Shown here: one piece after another, positions 52,775 through 62,253 of the stretch | How the letters are laid out: each line of letters begins with the position of its first letter | How positions within the stretch are numbered: the first letter of the stretch is position 1 | Source: Glaciimonas sp. PCH181 | GTDB taxonomy: Bacteria; Pseudomonadota; Gammaproteobacteria; Burkholderiales; Burkholderiaceae_D | DNA length: 64,000 nucleotides | Direction of reading: 5' to 3' | NCBI RefSeq assembly: GCF_003056055.1 | Contig: NZ_PYFP01000001.1 | Coordinates: 1,612,001-1,676,000 of the forward strand | Notes under the pieces: model-generated | Databases searched by the model: none | What the model saw: only the letters and a program-made list of their open reading frames with translations | Told to the model about the DNA's origin: nothing | Translations under genes and position numbers: made by a program

Positions 52775-53761
52775 TCATCTCGATTTATTCAAACGGGTAG
52801 TTGCAATACGTTCAGCCAAAACAGCAATAATGATGATGGCGCCGATGGCACTGCCTTGCCAGTACGGGCCGACGTTAAGCAAGTTGAGGCCATTGCGGAT
52901 CAGCGCCATGATGATGACGCCGAAGAAGGTGCCGATCATGGAGCCACGACCGCCGAACAGGCTGGCACCGCCAATGACGACGGCGGCGATGGCGTCCAGT
53001 TCGAGGCCGGTACCGCCAACCGGATCGATCGACATCAGGCGCGAGCTGAGCAGCACCGCAGCCACCGCCGACAAGGCGCCGGAAATTACATACGCCAGAT
53101 TGGTGTACCAGCTGACGTTGAGCCCTGAGGCGCGCGCCGCATCGACGTTGGAGCCGATCGCATAAATGGTGCGCCCGCCTTTGGTGTAGTTGAGGTAGTA
53201 CCAGGCTACGGCGAACAAGGCAACCAGCAGCACGAAGTTAAGCGGCACGCCAAAGATATCGGCGCTGCCGATATAGGCAAGCTCGGACGGCAGTGACGAC
53301 ACCGAAGTGCCATCGCTCAGCACATACGCAATCGAGCGCCCTATCGACATCATGCCCAGCGTCACGATGAACGGTGCGACGCGTCCGAAGCTGACCAGAA
53401 TGCCGTTCATCAAGCCCATCAACGTCCCCACGGCAAGTGCACAGACGATGGCGACCGGCAGCGGCAGGCCGAGCGAAGTCAGCGTCAGTCCCAGCACCAT
53501 ACCGGCCACGCCGGTCATGGCGCCCACCGACAAATCAATGCCGGACACCAGAATGACAAATGTCTGTCCGATTGCGACGATGCCGACGACCACCGATTGA
53601 TCCATCAGGTTGAATAGATTTCCCAGCGAGAAGAAATGCGAGGACAAGCTGGATAACGCAATCGAGAGCAAGGCGAGCACGGCAAACATGCGCAGTTCAA
53701 GCTGATAACGATGCACGAAGCCGTAACTACGGCGAGTAGAGGTAAGTGCGGAACTGCTCAT
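52775..53761 (-). CDS. Sugar ABC transporter permease (RbsC type)
   Basis: The product has 328 residues with about nine membrane segments. VVGIVAIGQTFVILVSGIDL and SVGAMTGVAGMVLG, then GRTIYAIGSNVDAARASGLN and GLELDAIAAVVIGGASLFGG are the standard RbsC signatures. Its start overlaps the ATPase stop by four bases. It forms the membrane channel of the importer. Confidence 0.9.
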   Translation of the reverse strand: MSSSALTSTRRSYGFVHRYQLELRMFAVLALLSIALSSLSSHFFSLGNLFNLMDQSVVVGIVAIGQTFVILVSGIDLSVGAMTGVAGMVLGLTLTSLGLPLPVAIVCALAVGTLMGLMNGILVSFGRVAPFIVTLGMMSIGRSIAYVLSDGTSVSSLPSELAYIGSADIFGVPLNFVLLVALFAVAWYYLNYTKGGRTIYAIGSNVDAARASGLNVSWYTNLAYVISGALSAVAAVLLSSRLMSIDPVGGTGLELDAIAAVVIGGASLFGGRGSMIGTFFGVIIMALIRNGLNLLNVGPYWQGSAIGAIIIIAVLAERIATTRLNKSR

Positions 53762-55734
53762 GTGGTGACATCCTTGTTTAAAGCGGCAATGTGAAGTTGA
53801 CCAATATCGTTACGGTCCATGGTGTCGATGATGATATGTCTGAGTTGCGCTGCATCCGGGGATGCCTTGGTACTTGCACTGACGACTGGCAAGGTCACCC
53901 CCAGATAGCCAAAACTATGGCCGCCTTGGTTGCTCAGGGCAAAAAACGTCGACCGCAGCGATCCATCTTGGGTGAATATGCCGGTCATGTTTTCGCTACC
54001 GGCACACGCCAATGCCGTGGGAATTGCAGTCTGTGCAATGGACGGAAAATGCTTGCTGCTGAATCCCGGATCGCCCTTGTCAGCATCAACGAGGTCGAAG
54101 CAATACACCCGCCCCTCCTCGATCTGCATCCAACAGGCACTGCCGCCGCACAAGTGTGCCATGGCCTGCAACACCTTGCGGATGCCTTGGGCGGATGAGC
54201 GCGGTGTGGAGAACATGGTCAGTACTTCGGGGTTGAGCAGGTCGGCATCGGCTTCGGCCACCGAGACACCATCGCTCAACACGACGATGCGATCGGATAT
54301 GCCCAGTACTTCCTCGAAATCGGAAGACACCACCACCACCCCAATACCGCTGGCGGCGATTTTGCGGATGATCTGATACAAGGTGTTGCGCGTGCCGATA
54401 TCGACGCCGCGCGTCGGTTCGTCCAACAACAGCAGGCGTGGCTCCAGCAGCAACCAGCGTGCCAGAATCACTTTCTGCTGTTGGCCGCCGCTCAAGCCGA
54501 GCATCGGTGCGATCAGGATATGCTCTGGCATATCCAGTTCGTCGAGCAGTTGCGAGATGCGCGCAGCATGCTGCCGATAACCCAGTCCCGGACTTTTATC
54601 GGCGCCGAGGTGGGCCAGCAACAAATTTTCCTGCACCGTAAAATCGGGAATGATGCCCTGGCGTCGCCGGTCTTCACCGATCATCCCGATACCCTGACGC
54701 GTGGCCTGGGCTGGCGTACGAAAGCGCACAGGCTGACCCAGATAATGAATGCTGCCGCCATCCATTGGCCTGAGTCCGAAGATGGTTTCCAAGGTTTCTG
54801 AGCGCCCGGCGCCGACCAGACCCGCCAAGCCGACGATCTCACCGGCGCGCACGCTGAACGACACATCCCGTACCGCCTTGCCGGAACGCAGATTGCGGAC
54901 CTCCAGCAAGATCTTTTTCTCCGGAACGGCATGGTCCGCAGCAAAGGATAACTGCAAGGCACCCACACGCGCTTCGTTGCGGTCATACAGATTGCCGATC
55001 TCCCGCCCGACCATGCGTTGTATCAGTTCGTTGGGCGTGATTTCCGCTGTCACCAGATCGCTCGCCACAGTTCGCCCTTCGCGCATCACGGTGATGCGGT
55101 CGGTAATGTCGAAGATCTCTTCCAGTCGATGCGACACAAATACCATCGCCTTGCCGCGCTCGCGCAGCAGCCGCATGATGGCGAACAGCCGATCGACTTC
55201 CGGCGGCGAGAACGACGCGGTTGGTTCGTCAAAAATAATCAGTTCCGAATCTTGCTGCAAGGCGCGACCGATTTCGATGATCTGACGCTGCGCCATGGAG
55301 AGATCGCCGGCACGTTGTTGCAACGGCAAATGCTCGGCTTGTCCCAGATCCTCCAACACTTGAATCGCTTTGCGCTTCATTGCGCGCCAATCGAGTCGCT
55401 CGCGCTGGCCAAAATCCGGCAAGCAAAGATTTTCCATCACGTTCAGATCAGGGGCGATGCTGGTCTCTTGCATCACCAGCGAAATGCCGCCACGCATGGC
55501 TTCACGCGGACTGCCGAAATCGACTTGCGCGCCCTTGTAGGCATAGCTACCGGCGCTGCGGCGGATATGTCCGCTGATGATACGTGCCAGCGTTGACTTG
55601 CCGGCGCCGTTGACGCCGACCAGTGCATGTACCTCGCCGGTACGCAGTGTGATCGCGCCCTGCTTGAGCGCTTGCACGGTGCCAAACAATTTGGTGACGT
55701 CTTCTAGCCGGACAATTTCGATGGGAGCGTTCAT
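53758..55734 (-). CDS. Sugar ABC transporter ATPase with an extra C-terminal domain
   Basis: The product has 658 residues; RbsA/MglA-type ATPases have about 500. Two ATPase halves are present: Walker A GVNGAGKST, signature LSMAQRQIIEIGRAL, Walker B LIIFDEPTAS; the second half has the usual degenerate Walker A (GLVGAGRSET), LSGGQQQKVILARWL and LLLLDEPTRGVD. After about residue 500 comes an extra domain of some 150 residues (KVLQAMAHLCGGSACWMQIE, VYCFDLVDADKGDP, HSFGYLGVTLPVVS). Its pattern recalls a GAF-type sensor fold. A regulatory role on transport, by ligand binding, is inference. Confidence 0.85.
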   Translation of the reverse strand: MNAPIEIVRLEDVTKLFGTVQALKQGAITLRTGEVHALVGVNGAGKSTLARIISGHIRRSAGSYAYKGAQVDFGSPREAMRGGISLVMQETSIAPDLNVMENLCLPDFGQRERLDWRAMKRKAIQVLEDLGQAEHLPLQQRAGDLSMAQRQIIEIGRALQQDSELIIFDEPTASFSPPEVDRLFAIMRLLRERGKAMVFVSHRLEEIFDITDRITVMREGRTVASDLVTAEITPNELIQRMVGREIGNLYDRNEARVGALQLSFAADHAVPEKKILLEVRNLRSGKAVRDVSFSVRAGEIVGLAGLVGAGRSETLETIFGLRPMDGGSIHYLGQPVRFRTPAQATRQGIGMIGEDRRRQGIIPDFTVQENLLLAHLGADKSPGLGYRQHAARISQLLDELDMPEHILIAPMLGLSGGQQQKVILARWLLLEPRLLLLDEPTRGVDIGTRNTLYQIIRKIAASGIGVVVVSSDFEEVLGISDRIVVLSDGVSVAEADADLLNPEVLTMFSTPRSSAQGIRKVLQAMAHLCGGSACWMQIEEGRVYCFDLVDADKGDPGFSSKHFPSIAQTAIPTALACAGSENMTGIFTQDGSLRSTFFALSNQGGHSFGYLGVTLPVVSASTKASPDAAQLRHIIIDTMDRNDIGQLHIAALNKDVTT

Positions 55735-57704
55735 TGGCCGAGACTCTTTCTGATCAACGTGAGGGCAACCTGTACCGTTTCATAGGGGCCGAGCTGCAAC
55801 GATGACGAAGCGTCAGCCTGCCAAGCTGGAGCGCTGCTGTCACTGTTGTTGCCGACTTGCCATTGACGCCGCCGCACGTCCTTGCTGCCAAGGGGCAGCG
55901 ACAGGCTGAACTCCAGCACCTCTGCCGACGTGTTGGCAAACCACAGTAACAATGTGTCCCCTGAACGTACCGCATGGGCGTAAGGACGCCGCCCATCGCG
56001 ACCTGATGTCACGGTCAGCGGCTGCAATGTCGCTGGCTGCGGCTGCGGCTGCGCCAACGATTGCAGTAAATAAAACAACGGTGTCGGTTTGCCGTCGATC
56101 AGCACGCCGCGCGGACCAACCAGCTCCGACAGCGCAATATGCGTAGCGCCGTTAAGTGCGAACTGCGAGAAATATGCCAAATTCCACGCCGCCGCAAACA
56201 ATCCACGCTGGCGTGGGTCGTTATCGGTGAGACAAATACGGTCCGCTTGATCGTCATTGCGACTGGATGACGCGGCGCTGCCGTAGGGATTGTCGCGCAC
56301 AGCAATGCTGCTGGGACCGACGCGAAAGCGCAACGTCGGATAAAGTGCTTGCCCACTGCGAGCGATGTACGGCAAGGTCGACAGCGTTTCCATCACGGAG
56401 CGGTCATCCGCCGCATGGACAATCGGGCAAGTGGTGAAACTCACGTAATCCAGCAATTCCGCGGCGGGACGCTTGCGATTGAATTCGGTGAAAAAGGCAA
56501 AGCTGCCTGCGCCCACTGCCACGCCGGGAAACAAAACCCGCGCTGTCGAGAGCATAGTCTCGAACGAAGGGCTCGACGGCCATGGGCTGCCCGGCAAGAC
56601 CGCTTTGAGGTCGGCGGCACTGCTCAGTTGCAGTGACTGCGGCGCCGATTTCAGATGCTTTGCCACAGCAGATAATTGGTCTTTCACCGCCTGCGGTGAA
56701 GGATCGTTGGACAGCACGATTTCCAGTACATGAGGTACGCCGGAATCACGGCTTAAGTCGGCAAAACCTTGCAAGGCAACGGCGATGTCATCGCTGCGCA
56801 GATCCAGGCAAGCAATGAAATACGAGACGCCCAATGCTGCCAGTCGATTTGCCTGCGGCAAGCTCTCTGGCAAATCCGTGGCGCGTACTGAAATACCCAA
56901 ATGCGGCAGAGCGACATCGTCTGCTGCGTCCACATCGACGCGTATCATTGCCGTTTGTTCAAGCACGTCACTGGCGGCATTCGTCGCGCTTGCCGCCGAT
57001 ACCTTCACGCGGACCGCTTGCGACAATACAATACCTTTTTCCAACGGATAAGGCCAAGGCAACGCCAGCGGTCGGACATACGTTTTGAAAGACGCATCCG
57101 TCCAATTGCGCTGGTCTTCCATCTCGAAGATATCGCCTTCCATGCGCACCTGCGCCGATAGCTCGGCAGTATGACGCGTGGTCAAGGCGCGAATTTCCAT
57201 GAAGGGTTGCAGCGGGTTGATCTGCTCTGGAAACTTCGCATCCAAGCGACGGCCATCGACCTGCTCCACCATCACCGGCAAGCCGGAAACCTCCAGCGGA
57301 TGCAACACCACAAAGCCGGTACGGTTGGTAGAAAAACTGCGCTGCACTTCTGCCCTGACCTCGAAGTCAAGGCGTCCGTCCGCATAGCCCGCAATCGTCG
57401 TTTGCATACGCAAATCGTCGCCGTGTTCACCGCACTGCGACTGAAACGTCAATCTGAAACCATCGCTGCGCTCTTCGCTATGGAGATCGGAAATGGACGC
57501 ACCAAAGGTACCCCAGTTTTCATCACGCACCAAAAACGAAATCGCGCGTACCAGCTCCTGGCCGCGATAACGCAAATAGCGCAAAGCGCCACCTTGAAAC
57601 TCCACCGACAAGTCGCCGGCGCGAAAGATGCGCGGCGTATCGTCTTCACGCGTTGTGCCAACTCGGGCAATCAGGTCGTTACGCGCTGCTTCACTTGTTC
57701 CCAT
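55731..57704 (-). CDS. apnL: D-apionate lactonase-like protein
   Basis: The product has 657 residues and overlaps the ATPase start by four bases. An N-terminal beta-rich part with GGALRYLRYRGQELVRAISF and LVRDENWGTF is followed by a barrel-like middle, and the end is beta-rich (RSGDTLLLWFANTSAEVLEF). This arrangement and the opening motif recall the D-apionate lactonase ApnL, which opens the lactone of oxidised apiose, but I am working from memory. No other apiose gene is near. If not that, it is a cytosolic glycoside-hydrolase-like protein of unknown activity. No signal peptide. Confidence 0.5.
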   Translation of the reverse strand: MGTSEAARNDLIARVGTTREDDTPRIFRAGDLSVEFQGGALRYLRYRGQELVRAISFLVRDENWGTFGASISDLHSEERSDGFRLTFQSQCGEHGDDLRMQTTIAGYADGRLDFEVRAEVQRSFSTNRTGFVVLHPLEVSGLPVMVEQVDGRRLDAKFPEQINPLQPFMEIRALTTRHTAELSAQVRMEGDIFEMEDQRNWTDASFKTYVRPLALPWPYPLEKGIVLSQAVRVKVSAASATNAASDVLEQTAMIRVDVDAADDVALPHLGISVRATDLPESLPQANRLAALGVSYFIACLDLRSDDIAVALQGFADLSRDSGVPHVLEIVLSNDPSPQAVKDQLSAVAKHLKSAPQSLQLSSAADLKAVLPGSPWPSSPSFETMLSTARVLFPGVAVGAGSFAFFTEFNRKRPAAELLDYVSFTTCPIVHAADDRSVMETLSTLPYIARSGQALYPTLRFRVGPSSIAVRDNPYGSAASSSRNDDQADRICLTDNDPRQRGLFAAAWNLAYFSQFALNGATHIALSELVGPRGVLIDGKPTPLFYLLQSLAQPQPQPATLQPLTVTSGRDGRRPYAHAVRSGDTLLLWFANTSAEVLEFSLSLPLGSKDVRRRQWQVGNNSDSSAPAWQADASSSLQLGPYETVQVALTLIRKSLGQ

Positions 57705-57775
57705 GCTTTTACGTCCTTGTGATCAAGTATGTATTCACTGCGAACAGGCACTCGCCCGTCGCCAACAATAGAAAA

Positions 57776-57979
57776 TCAGCAGAAAAATGAATAGATGGCG
57801 CGGCCGTCGCGGCCCGCAAAGTCGCAAACATCCGGGCCCTTCACCGAGCCTTGGAAAGTGCTTATCGACGCTTGATGAAAATCAACTTGGGACAACCTCA
57901 GCCCGGCGTGAAAATCGCGTCCAAAACCGCCTACGCTGGCAGCGACTGCCTGTGCATCAGATATGACTGTTGCTTGCAT
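57776..57979 (-). CDS. Short ORF with a strong ribosome site, unknown or remnant
   Basis: The product has 67 residues, MQATVISDAQAVAASVGGFG and so on, preceded by AAGGAGACGAGACAA, one of the best ribosome sites in the window. It ends 70 bases before the lactonase-like gene and reads the same way, so it would be the first gene of the operon. I recognise no family. It may be the beginning of a gene that was shortened, now serving as a leader. Confidence 0.35.
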   Translation of the reverse strand: MQATVISDAQAVAASVGGFGRDFHAGLRLSQVDFHQASISTFQGSVKGPDVCDFAGRDGRAIYSFFC

Positions 57980-58082
57980 TTGTCTCGTCTCCTTATGGGA
58001 CTGTACAATTTCTTTACTGGCACATTGTTGTATTTTTTGACCTTAGCCAGGACAGTTCTGGGCGAGTATAACCACTTAAAAG

Positions 58083-58093
58083 TTGTATGACAA
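58083..58093. promoter_or_regulatory. FadR/GntR-type operator
   Basis: TTGTATGACAA is a perfect palindrome that fits the FadR-subfamily consensus TNGTNNNACNA at every fixed position. It lies in the divergent gap between the transporter operon and the FadR-type gene. A further dyad, ATGAATA at 58095-58101 and TATTCAT at 58120-58126, follows. Confidence 0.7.
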
Positions 58094-58211
58094 TATGAAT
58101 ACCATATGATTTTAGTATATATTCATAAATTGATAAATTCGCTGTTGACACTGCACAGGTACGTATGCGACAAGGTTTCAGACCAATGATTTTGCTAAAG
58201 GAAACACCGAT

Positions 58212-59090
58212 ATGCGCGAACGACCAGACCGGATGGTGAGCGATGAATCCCCCCCCAAAAAAGCTAGCCCGTCTGTCAGTGACACGGCCAATATCCTCGC
58301 CGGCGACGCCATGCCAAGTTATCGCAGCCGCTCTGAAATGCTGGCAGACACGCTCATTTCAAAAATAAAAAAGGGAGAGTTGCAAGTTGGCGACAAGCTG
58401 CCGTCCGAACAGGAAATCGCACGTTACTACGGCGTCAGCCGCACCGTCGTCAGAGAGGCGGTAGCGCGTCTCAAGTCAAGCGGCATGGTCGAATCGACGC
58501 AGGGACGCGGTGCCTTCGTGATACAAAGCCGCCCATTGCAACGCTCCGATACCGCGTTGCTGATGCCACGTTCCGCGCGTGGTCTGGTCGACTTCCTCGA
58601 AGTGCGGCGCGGCATCGAAAGCGAAATGGCCGCACTGGCTGCGGCCCGCCGCACCGACGCACAATGCGCACAGATTGAAAGCGCGCTGGCTGCAATTGAC
58701 CAGGCCAATCTGGCTGGTAGAAACGGCGTGGAAGAAGACATGGCGTTCCATCTCGCCATCGGCGCAGCGACCGGCAATCTTTATTGGAGCAGTTTTGTCA
58801 GTTTTTTTTCGGAAGCGATGCAATCCGGCATTCGTGTCACACGCGCCAACGAGGCGCGCAGAAAACATTTCGCCGAAGCAGTCGCCTGTGAACATCGCCA
58901 AATATTTGCTGCAATTCAGGCCGGCGATCCCGCATCGGCACGCGCTGCGGCCGACATGCATCTGGTCAACGCCGCCGCACGCATTTACGGCGCCGACGAA
59001 GCCTTCTGGCAGCAAGAAGGACAGATATTGACTGACAATTGGGAGAAGACGGCAGCGAGTGCTCGCTCTCCTAAGAACGAATCTTGTTGA
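58212..59090 (+). CDS. GntR-family regulator, FadR/FCD type
   Basis: The product has 292 residues after AAAGGAAAC. An extra 40-residue N-terminal tail precedes the winged helix (GELQVGDKLPSEQEIARYYG, VSRTVVREAVARLKSSGMVE, STQGRGAFV). The C-terminal FCD domain has the metal or ligand His residues in EDMAFHLAIGAAT, ACEHRQIFAAI and ADMHLVNA. It is divergent from the sugar-type transporter operon and probably represses it until a sugar acid is bound. A matching operator lies 118 bases upstream. Confidence 0.88.
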   Translation: MRERPDRMVSDESPPKKASPSVSDTANILAGDAMPSYRSRSEMLADTLISKIKKGELQVGDKLPSEQEIARYYGVSRTVVREAVARLKSSGMVESTQGRGAFVIQSRPLQRSDTALLMPRSARGLVDFLEVRRGIESEMAALAAARRTDAQCAQIESALAAIDQANLAGRNGVEEDMAFHLAIGAATGNLYWSSFVSFFSEAMQSGIRVTRANEARRKHFAEAVACEHRQIFAAIQAGDPASARAAADMHLVNAAARIYGADEAFWQQEGQILTDNWEKTAASARSPKNESC

Positions 59091-59307
59091 GGTGTATTTG
59101 ACTGCGTTTCGCATACATTCCGGCAACGATTAAATCCTGCCAGTTACGTATTTTTCAATCATTGCCGAACCATCGCGATGCGGCCAGAGTCACTTCCTGC
59201 TGACGAGGGTCAGACTCGCAGACCCAGCGATCACGCCAGCGGCTTGCCAGCGCTTCCAACAGGGTCGCAGCGTCAAAGTCAAATCAACTACGGGACTGTT
59301 AAAAAGG

Positions 59308-59930
59308 CTAGGGTTCTTGCTCCGCCCCGCGCCGTAAAAGTTCAAGGAGTCGGCTTATGTGCTCCGGCAATTCACTCATTTTTTTGTAATAAGCTGCAAG
59401 CTTAGCCGGAAGATCGTCATTGATCACGGCACATCGTACTTGTGCAAGTAAATGTGCCCCGCTGCTTGTCCACCTCATCTGTTGGCGTTTGCACATTCTG
59501 GCATTGATGATTTGGTTGACCGCAGATTCTGCCATCGCTGTTGAAATCGGCTTGTTTGCTTTCTGTCGCTTTGCATAGCCGACAAGTGAAGTCTTGCTGC
59601 CTTCGATGTATCCCCAAAGATCTCGCAATCGATAATCCAGATGGCGCATGCTGTCTTCAAAGGCAGGCGTTTATGCGACGATGATTCGACACAGCACAAG
59701 CGCCTGTCAGATTTTATCCTCAGCTTTCTCGAAGCTGGCATGCCAAAAACACCATCGCAGCTTTGTTATCCGTCGATCCAGGAGATTCTTTGCATGCGTT
59801 TCTGCCTCGGTCCGTGCCTGCATGCCTTGCGAGATTTGTTCCAGATATCGGATACGCATAGAGATGGAATCAGTCCAGGATGGGCGTTGCAGGGAACGCC
59901 CGCTTTCCAGACCGTGTCCAGAGCAGAGAG
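59308..59930 (-). pseudogene. Transposase remnant (ISKra4-like), frame-shifted
   Basis: The 3' part (59308-59649) is open and reads MRHLDYRLRDLWGYIEGSKT, then ISTAMAESAVNQIINARMCK and QQMRWTSSGAHLLAQVRCAV, ending in a helical tail. Upstream, pieces such as MRIRYLEQISQGMQARTEAE are in other frames with stop codons between. It is a relative of the remnant at 493-972, in the opposite orientation, but diverged in sequence. Confidence 0.65.
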
Positions 59931-59974
59931 TGCCGCGTTTACTGCAAGGGAGATCAACAACCTCAGTATCCTCA

Positions 59975-60574
59975 CTAATTAGACTTCATTTTCCTAGGGT
60001 TATTCTCAATAATATTTACGGCTTGCTCGACCAACCCTATTTCTGCCAAAAATTTATTGTCGGTACAAAAATCTATGATCCAACCGCCTTTCGTCTTGAG
60101 CGCTTGACTCTGGTTTTTTTTTAGCCCGTCGGCATAGTGCGTCAAAAAATTTAGGCAGCTTCGGCCGCCGCCGGCGATATGCGCTCGGCACATATCCATA
60201 CAGTCGTTTTTGAACGTCGATTGCACAGGATCGAGCTGGAGGGGATGCGGTAATACAAAATGCATCGCCAGACTGCCATGCAAATCGACGCGCACCTTGC
60301 CTTTTGGCATTGACGCGCTAGCGCCAAAAGCGCTCTCGGTCTCTTCCATATCGGCGATCAATTGAATGCAACGGGCGTAATAAGCCGTACCGTCAAGGGT
60401 AGCGCTGACATGGCGGGTAGTACGCTGCAACAGGCGCACGCCCAACCGTGCCTCCATCTGTTTGATGACGTGTGTCACGGTTGCCCGTGGCAACTGCAAA
60501 TCACTGGCCGCTTTGGTAAAACTGCCTAAATCCACAATTCGGGTAAAGAGTCACATTGCATCAAAACGGTCCAT
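59975..60574 (-). pseudogene. LysR regulator remnant fused to unrelated sequence
   Basis: From 60574 the sequence reads MDRFDAM, a TGA stop, then LFTRIVDLGSFTKAASDLQL and PRATVTHVIKQMEARLGVRL, a normal LysR helix-turn-helix. The open part (60535 downward) continues for about 95 codons and then changes abruptly after LAMHFVLPH to sequence of no LysR character (for example WIIDFCTDNKFLAEIGLVEQ). It has lost most of the ligand domain. Confidence 0.65.
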
Positions 60575-60687
60575 GTAGCGGCGGTCCTTTGATTGTTGAT
60601 GGTGATTGAACAGCAATCATAATTTAAGCATATTTATCCAGTGCAATCCTGCGCCCAAATGTGCTCATGTGCATCTATGGAGCGTGT

Positions 60688-61437
60688 TTAGCCCTGTAAG
60701 CCAGCCACCATATGGCCGCAGTATTGCGCCAGATCGTCCGGTAAGTCGCAAGGACAGACGCCGCACTGTTTGTTACCGAGGACGGCGAAATCAATCAGCT
60801 TTGGATAGGGTAAGTGGAGATTGTCCATTATCTGTTTGAACTGCTCTGGTGTGCGCTCCTGACCCAATCGCGGGTTACATTTCTTTTCCTGCAAAATCGA
60901 AGAAACGCGCCGATCATGATAATCATGCGCCGGGTATACAAGGCATTCGTCAGGCAATCGGAACAACTTTTCCCATACGCTTTTATACAAGGTATCTGCA
61001 TCACCATTTTGAAAATCGGTTCGGCCGCAACCATCGATCAGCAACGCATCTCCGGTAAAAACGCGATCATCAAATACATAAGAAAAATGTCCATCGGTGT
61101 GGCCCGGAGTATGCAAAGGTTGAAGCGTAAGGCTGCCGACATGGAAGGGCGTACCTTCTTCAATCCCAAGGTCCGCGCACGGCAAGCGATCGTATGCGGC
61201 TACAGCAATTTTACTTCCCACCTTCTTTTTGAGCGCCAGCGCTGCGGTGATGTGATCGGCATGGATATGCGTGTCGATGCTATAGGCCAACTTCAGCCCA
61301 AGCCGCTGGATTTCAGCCAAATCACGCTCAACCTCTACGATAACGGGATCAATAAGGATAGCCTGCCCCGTTTCTTCACAGCCGATCAGGTAGGTATAGG
61401 TGCTGGATAATGGTTCAAATAATTGTCGAAAAATCAT
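60688..61437 (-). CDS. Persulfide dioxygenase (ETHE1-like metallo-beta-lactamase fold)
   Basis: The product has 249 residues. Metal-binding THIHADHITA, then LHTPGHTDGHFSYVFDDRVF, TGDALLIDGCGRTDFQNGD and VYPAHDYHDRRVSSI match ETHE1/Blh-type enzymes, which have one iron held by two His and one Asp and oxidise glutathione persulfide to sulfite. An extra C-terminal part includes NKQCGVCPCDLPDDLAQYC, a small Cys cluster. It is encoded beside a DsrE-like protein and a BigR/SqrR-type repressor, as expected for sulfide detoxification. Confidence 0.88.
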   Translation of the reverse strand: MIFRQLFEPLSSTYTYLIGCEETGQAILIDPVIVEVERDLAEIQRLGLKLAYSIDTHIHADHITAALALKKKVGSKIAVAAYDRLPCADLGIEEGTPFHVGSLTLQPLHTPGHTDGHFSYVFDDRVFTGDALLIDGCGRTDFQNGDADTLYKSVWEKLFRLPDECLVYPAHDYHDRRVSSILQEKKCNPRLGQERTPEQFKQIMDNLHLPYPKLIDFAVLGNKQCGVCPCDLPDDLAQYCGHMVAGLQG

Positions 61438-61521
61438 AAGAAGTCCTTCGATTTTACCGTCGCGATGTACGCGGTGTATTTACATACTTCCAGACGGCCG
61501 TCTTCGCGCGTACTATTCAGA

Positions 61522-62073
61522 TCATGGATTTATTGGCAAATATCCGGATTTTTCTAAATCGACCAGTGCACCTATCCCGGAAACAACCACCCGACTAAAT
61601 GGCAGTAGATCTTCATTGTCATATCCTCTAGCCTTCATCGTCACCTGGCATTCAAATATTTTTACACCCAATTGGTGGAGCGCCTCGATCATCTGCCGAC
61701 TAGTATTACCGTTGGAATGTGCGTCTTTTACTTTCGCGTCGTAAGCCTGATCATTGAGCAGGAATTGGGCGCCATCACCGCGAAATACCACGGCAACATC
61801 AAAATCTCTTCCAGCGATCATCCCAAGTCCGGTGTATTGATCCAATAAATTCTTTACGCCAAGCAATTGCTTGCTGATGCCCTTCGGAGTGGTGTCAGCA
61901 CTGTTAATTTGTGCGACTACCTTAATGCCAGTCCGAGCTTCAATTTGAAGAGGTGCTTTTTTACTTTCAACGGTAGAAGGACTGCTGTCTGCATACACAG
62001 GCAACGGTATACCCTGAGTGGCCATACTCGCGACAATAAGCATGCCACGCACCAGATTTTTTTGAGATTTCAT
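61522..62073 (-). CDS. Secreted DsrE-like protein
   Basis: The product has 183 residues. A signal peptide (LVRGMLIVASMATQGIPLPV) is followed by a DsrE/DsrF-like fold: IKVVAQINSADTTPKGISKQ, FDVAVVFRGDGAQFLLNDQA and LGVKIFECQVTMKARGYDNE. DsrE-family proteins handle sulfane sulfur; the Cys in FECQVT is in the place of the reactive one. It lies 85 bases upstream of the persulfide dioxygenase on the same strand and is divergent from the repressor gene. Confidence 0.8.
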   Translation of the reverse strand: MKSQKNLVRGMLIVASMATQGIPLPVYADSSPSTVESKKAPLQIEARTGIKVVAQINSADTTPKGISKQLLGVKNLLDQYTGLGMIAGRDFDVAVVFRGDGAQFLLNDQAYDAKVKDAHSNGNTSRQMIEALHQLGVKIFECQVTMKARGYDNEDLLPFSRVVVSGIGALVDLEKSGYLPINP

Positions 62074-62181
62074 GGATGTCGGGCTTTCGCAATGTAGTTA
62101 GTTGAAGTGACGGAGAACAACAAAAACCGAGTAGCAACTCGCCTTAAACAAAGTCTAGAACAAAACACGTCAACATAAAAC

Positions 62182-62201
62182 ATTATATTGAAAAATATAA
62201 T
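62182..62201. promoter_or_regulatory. AT-rich palindrome, candidate BigR/SqrR operator
   Basis: ATTATATT-GAAA-AATATAAT is a perfect 8-4-8 dyad in the gap between the divergent DsrE and ArsR genes, with a further AT-rich dyad right after it. BigR binds AT-rich palindromes of this kind. One site here could control both directions. Confidence 0.65.
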
Positions 62202-62253
62202 AATTATATATATTATGTAAAAAAGTATTTAATGTAAAAGGACTGCTGACAAT

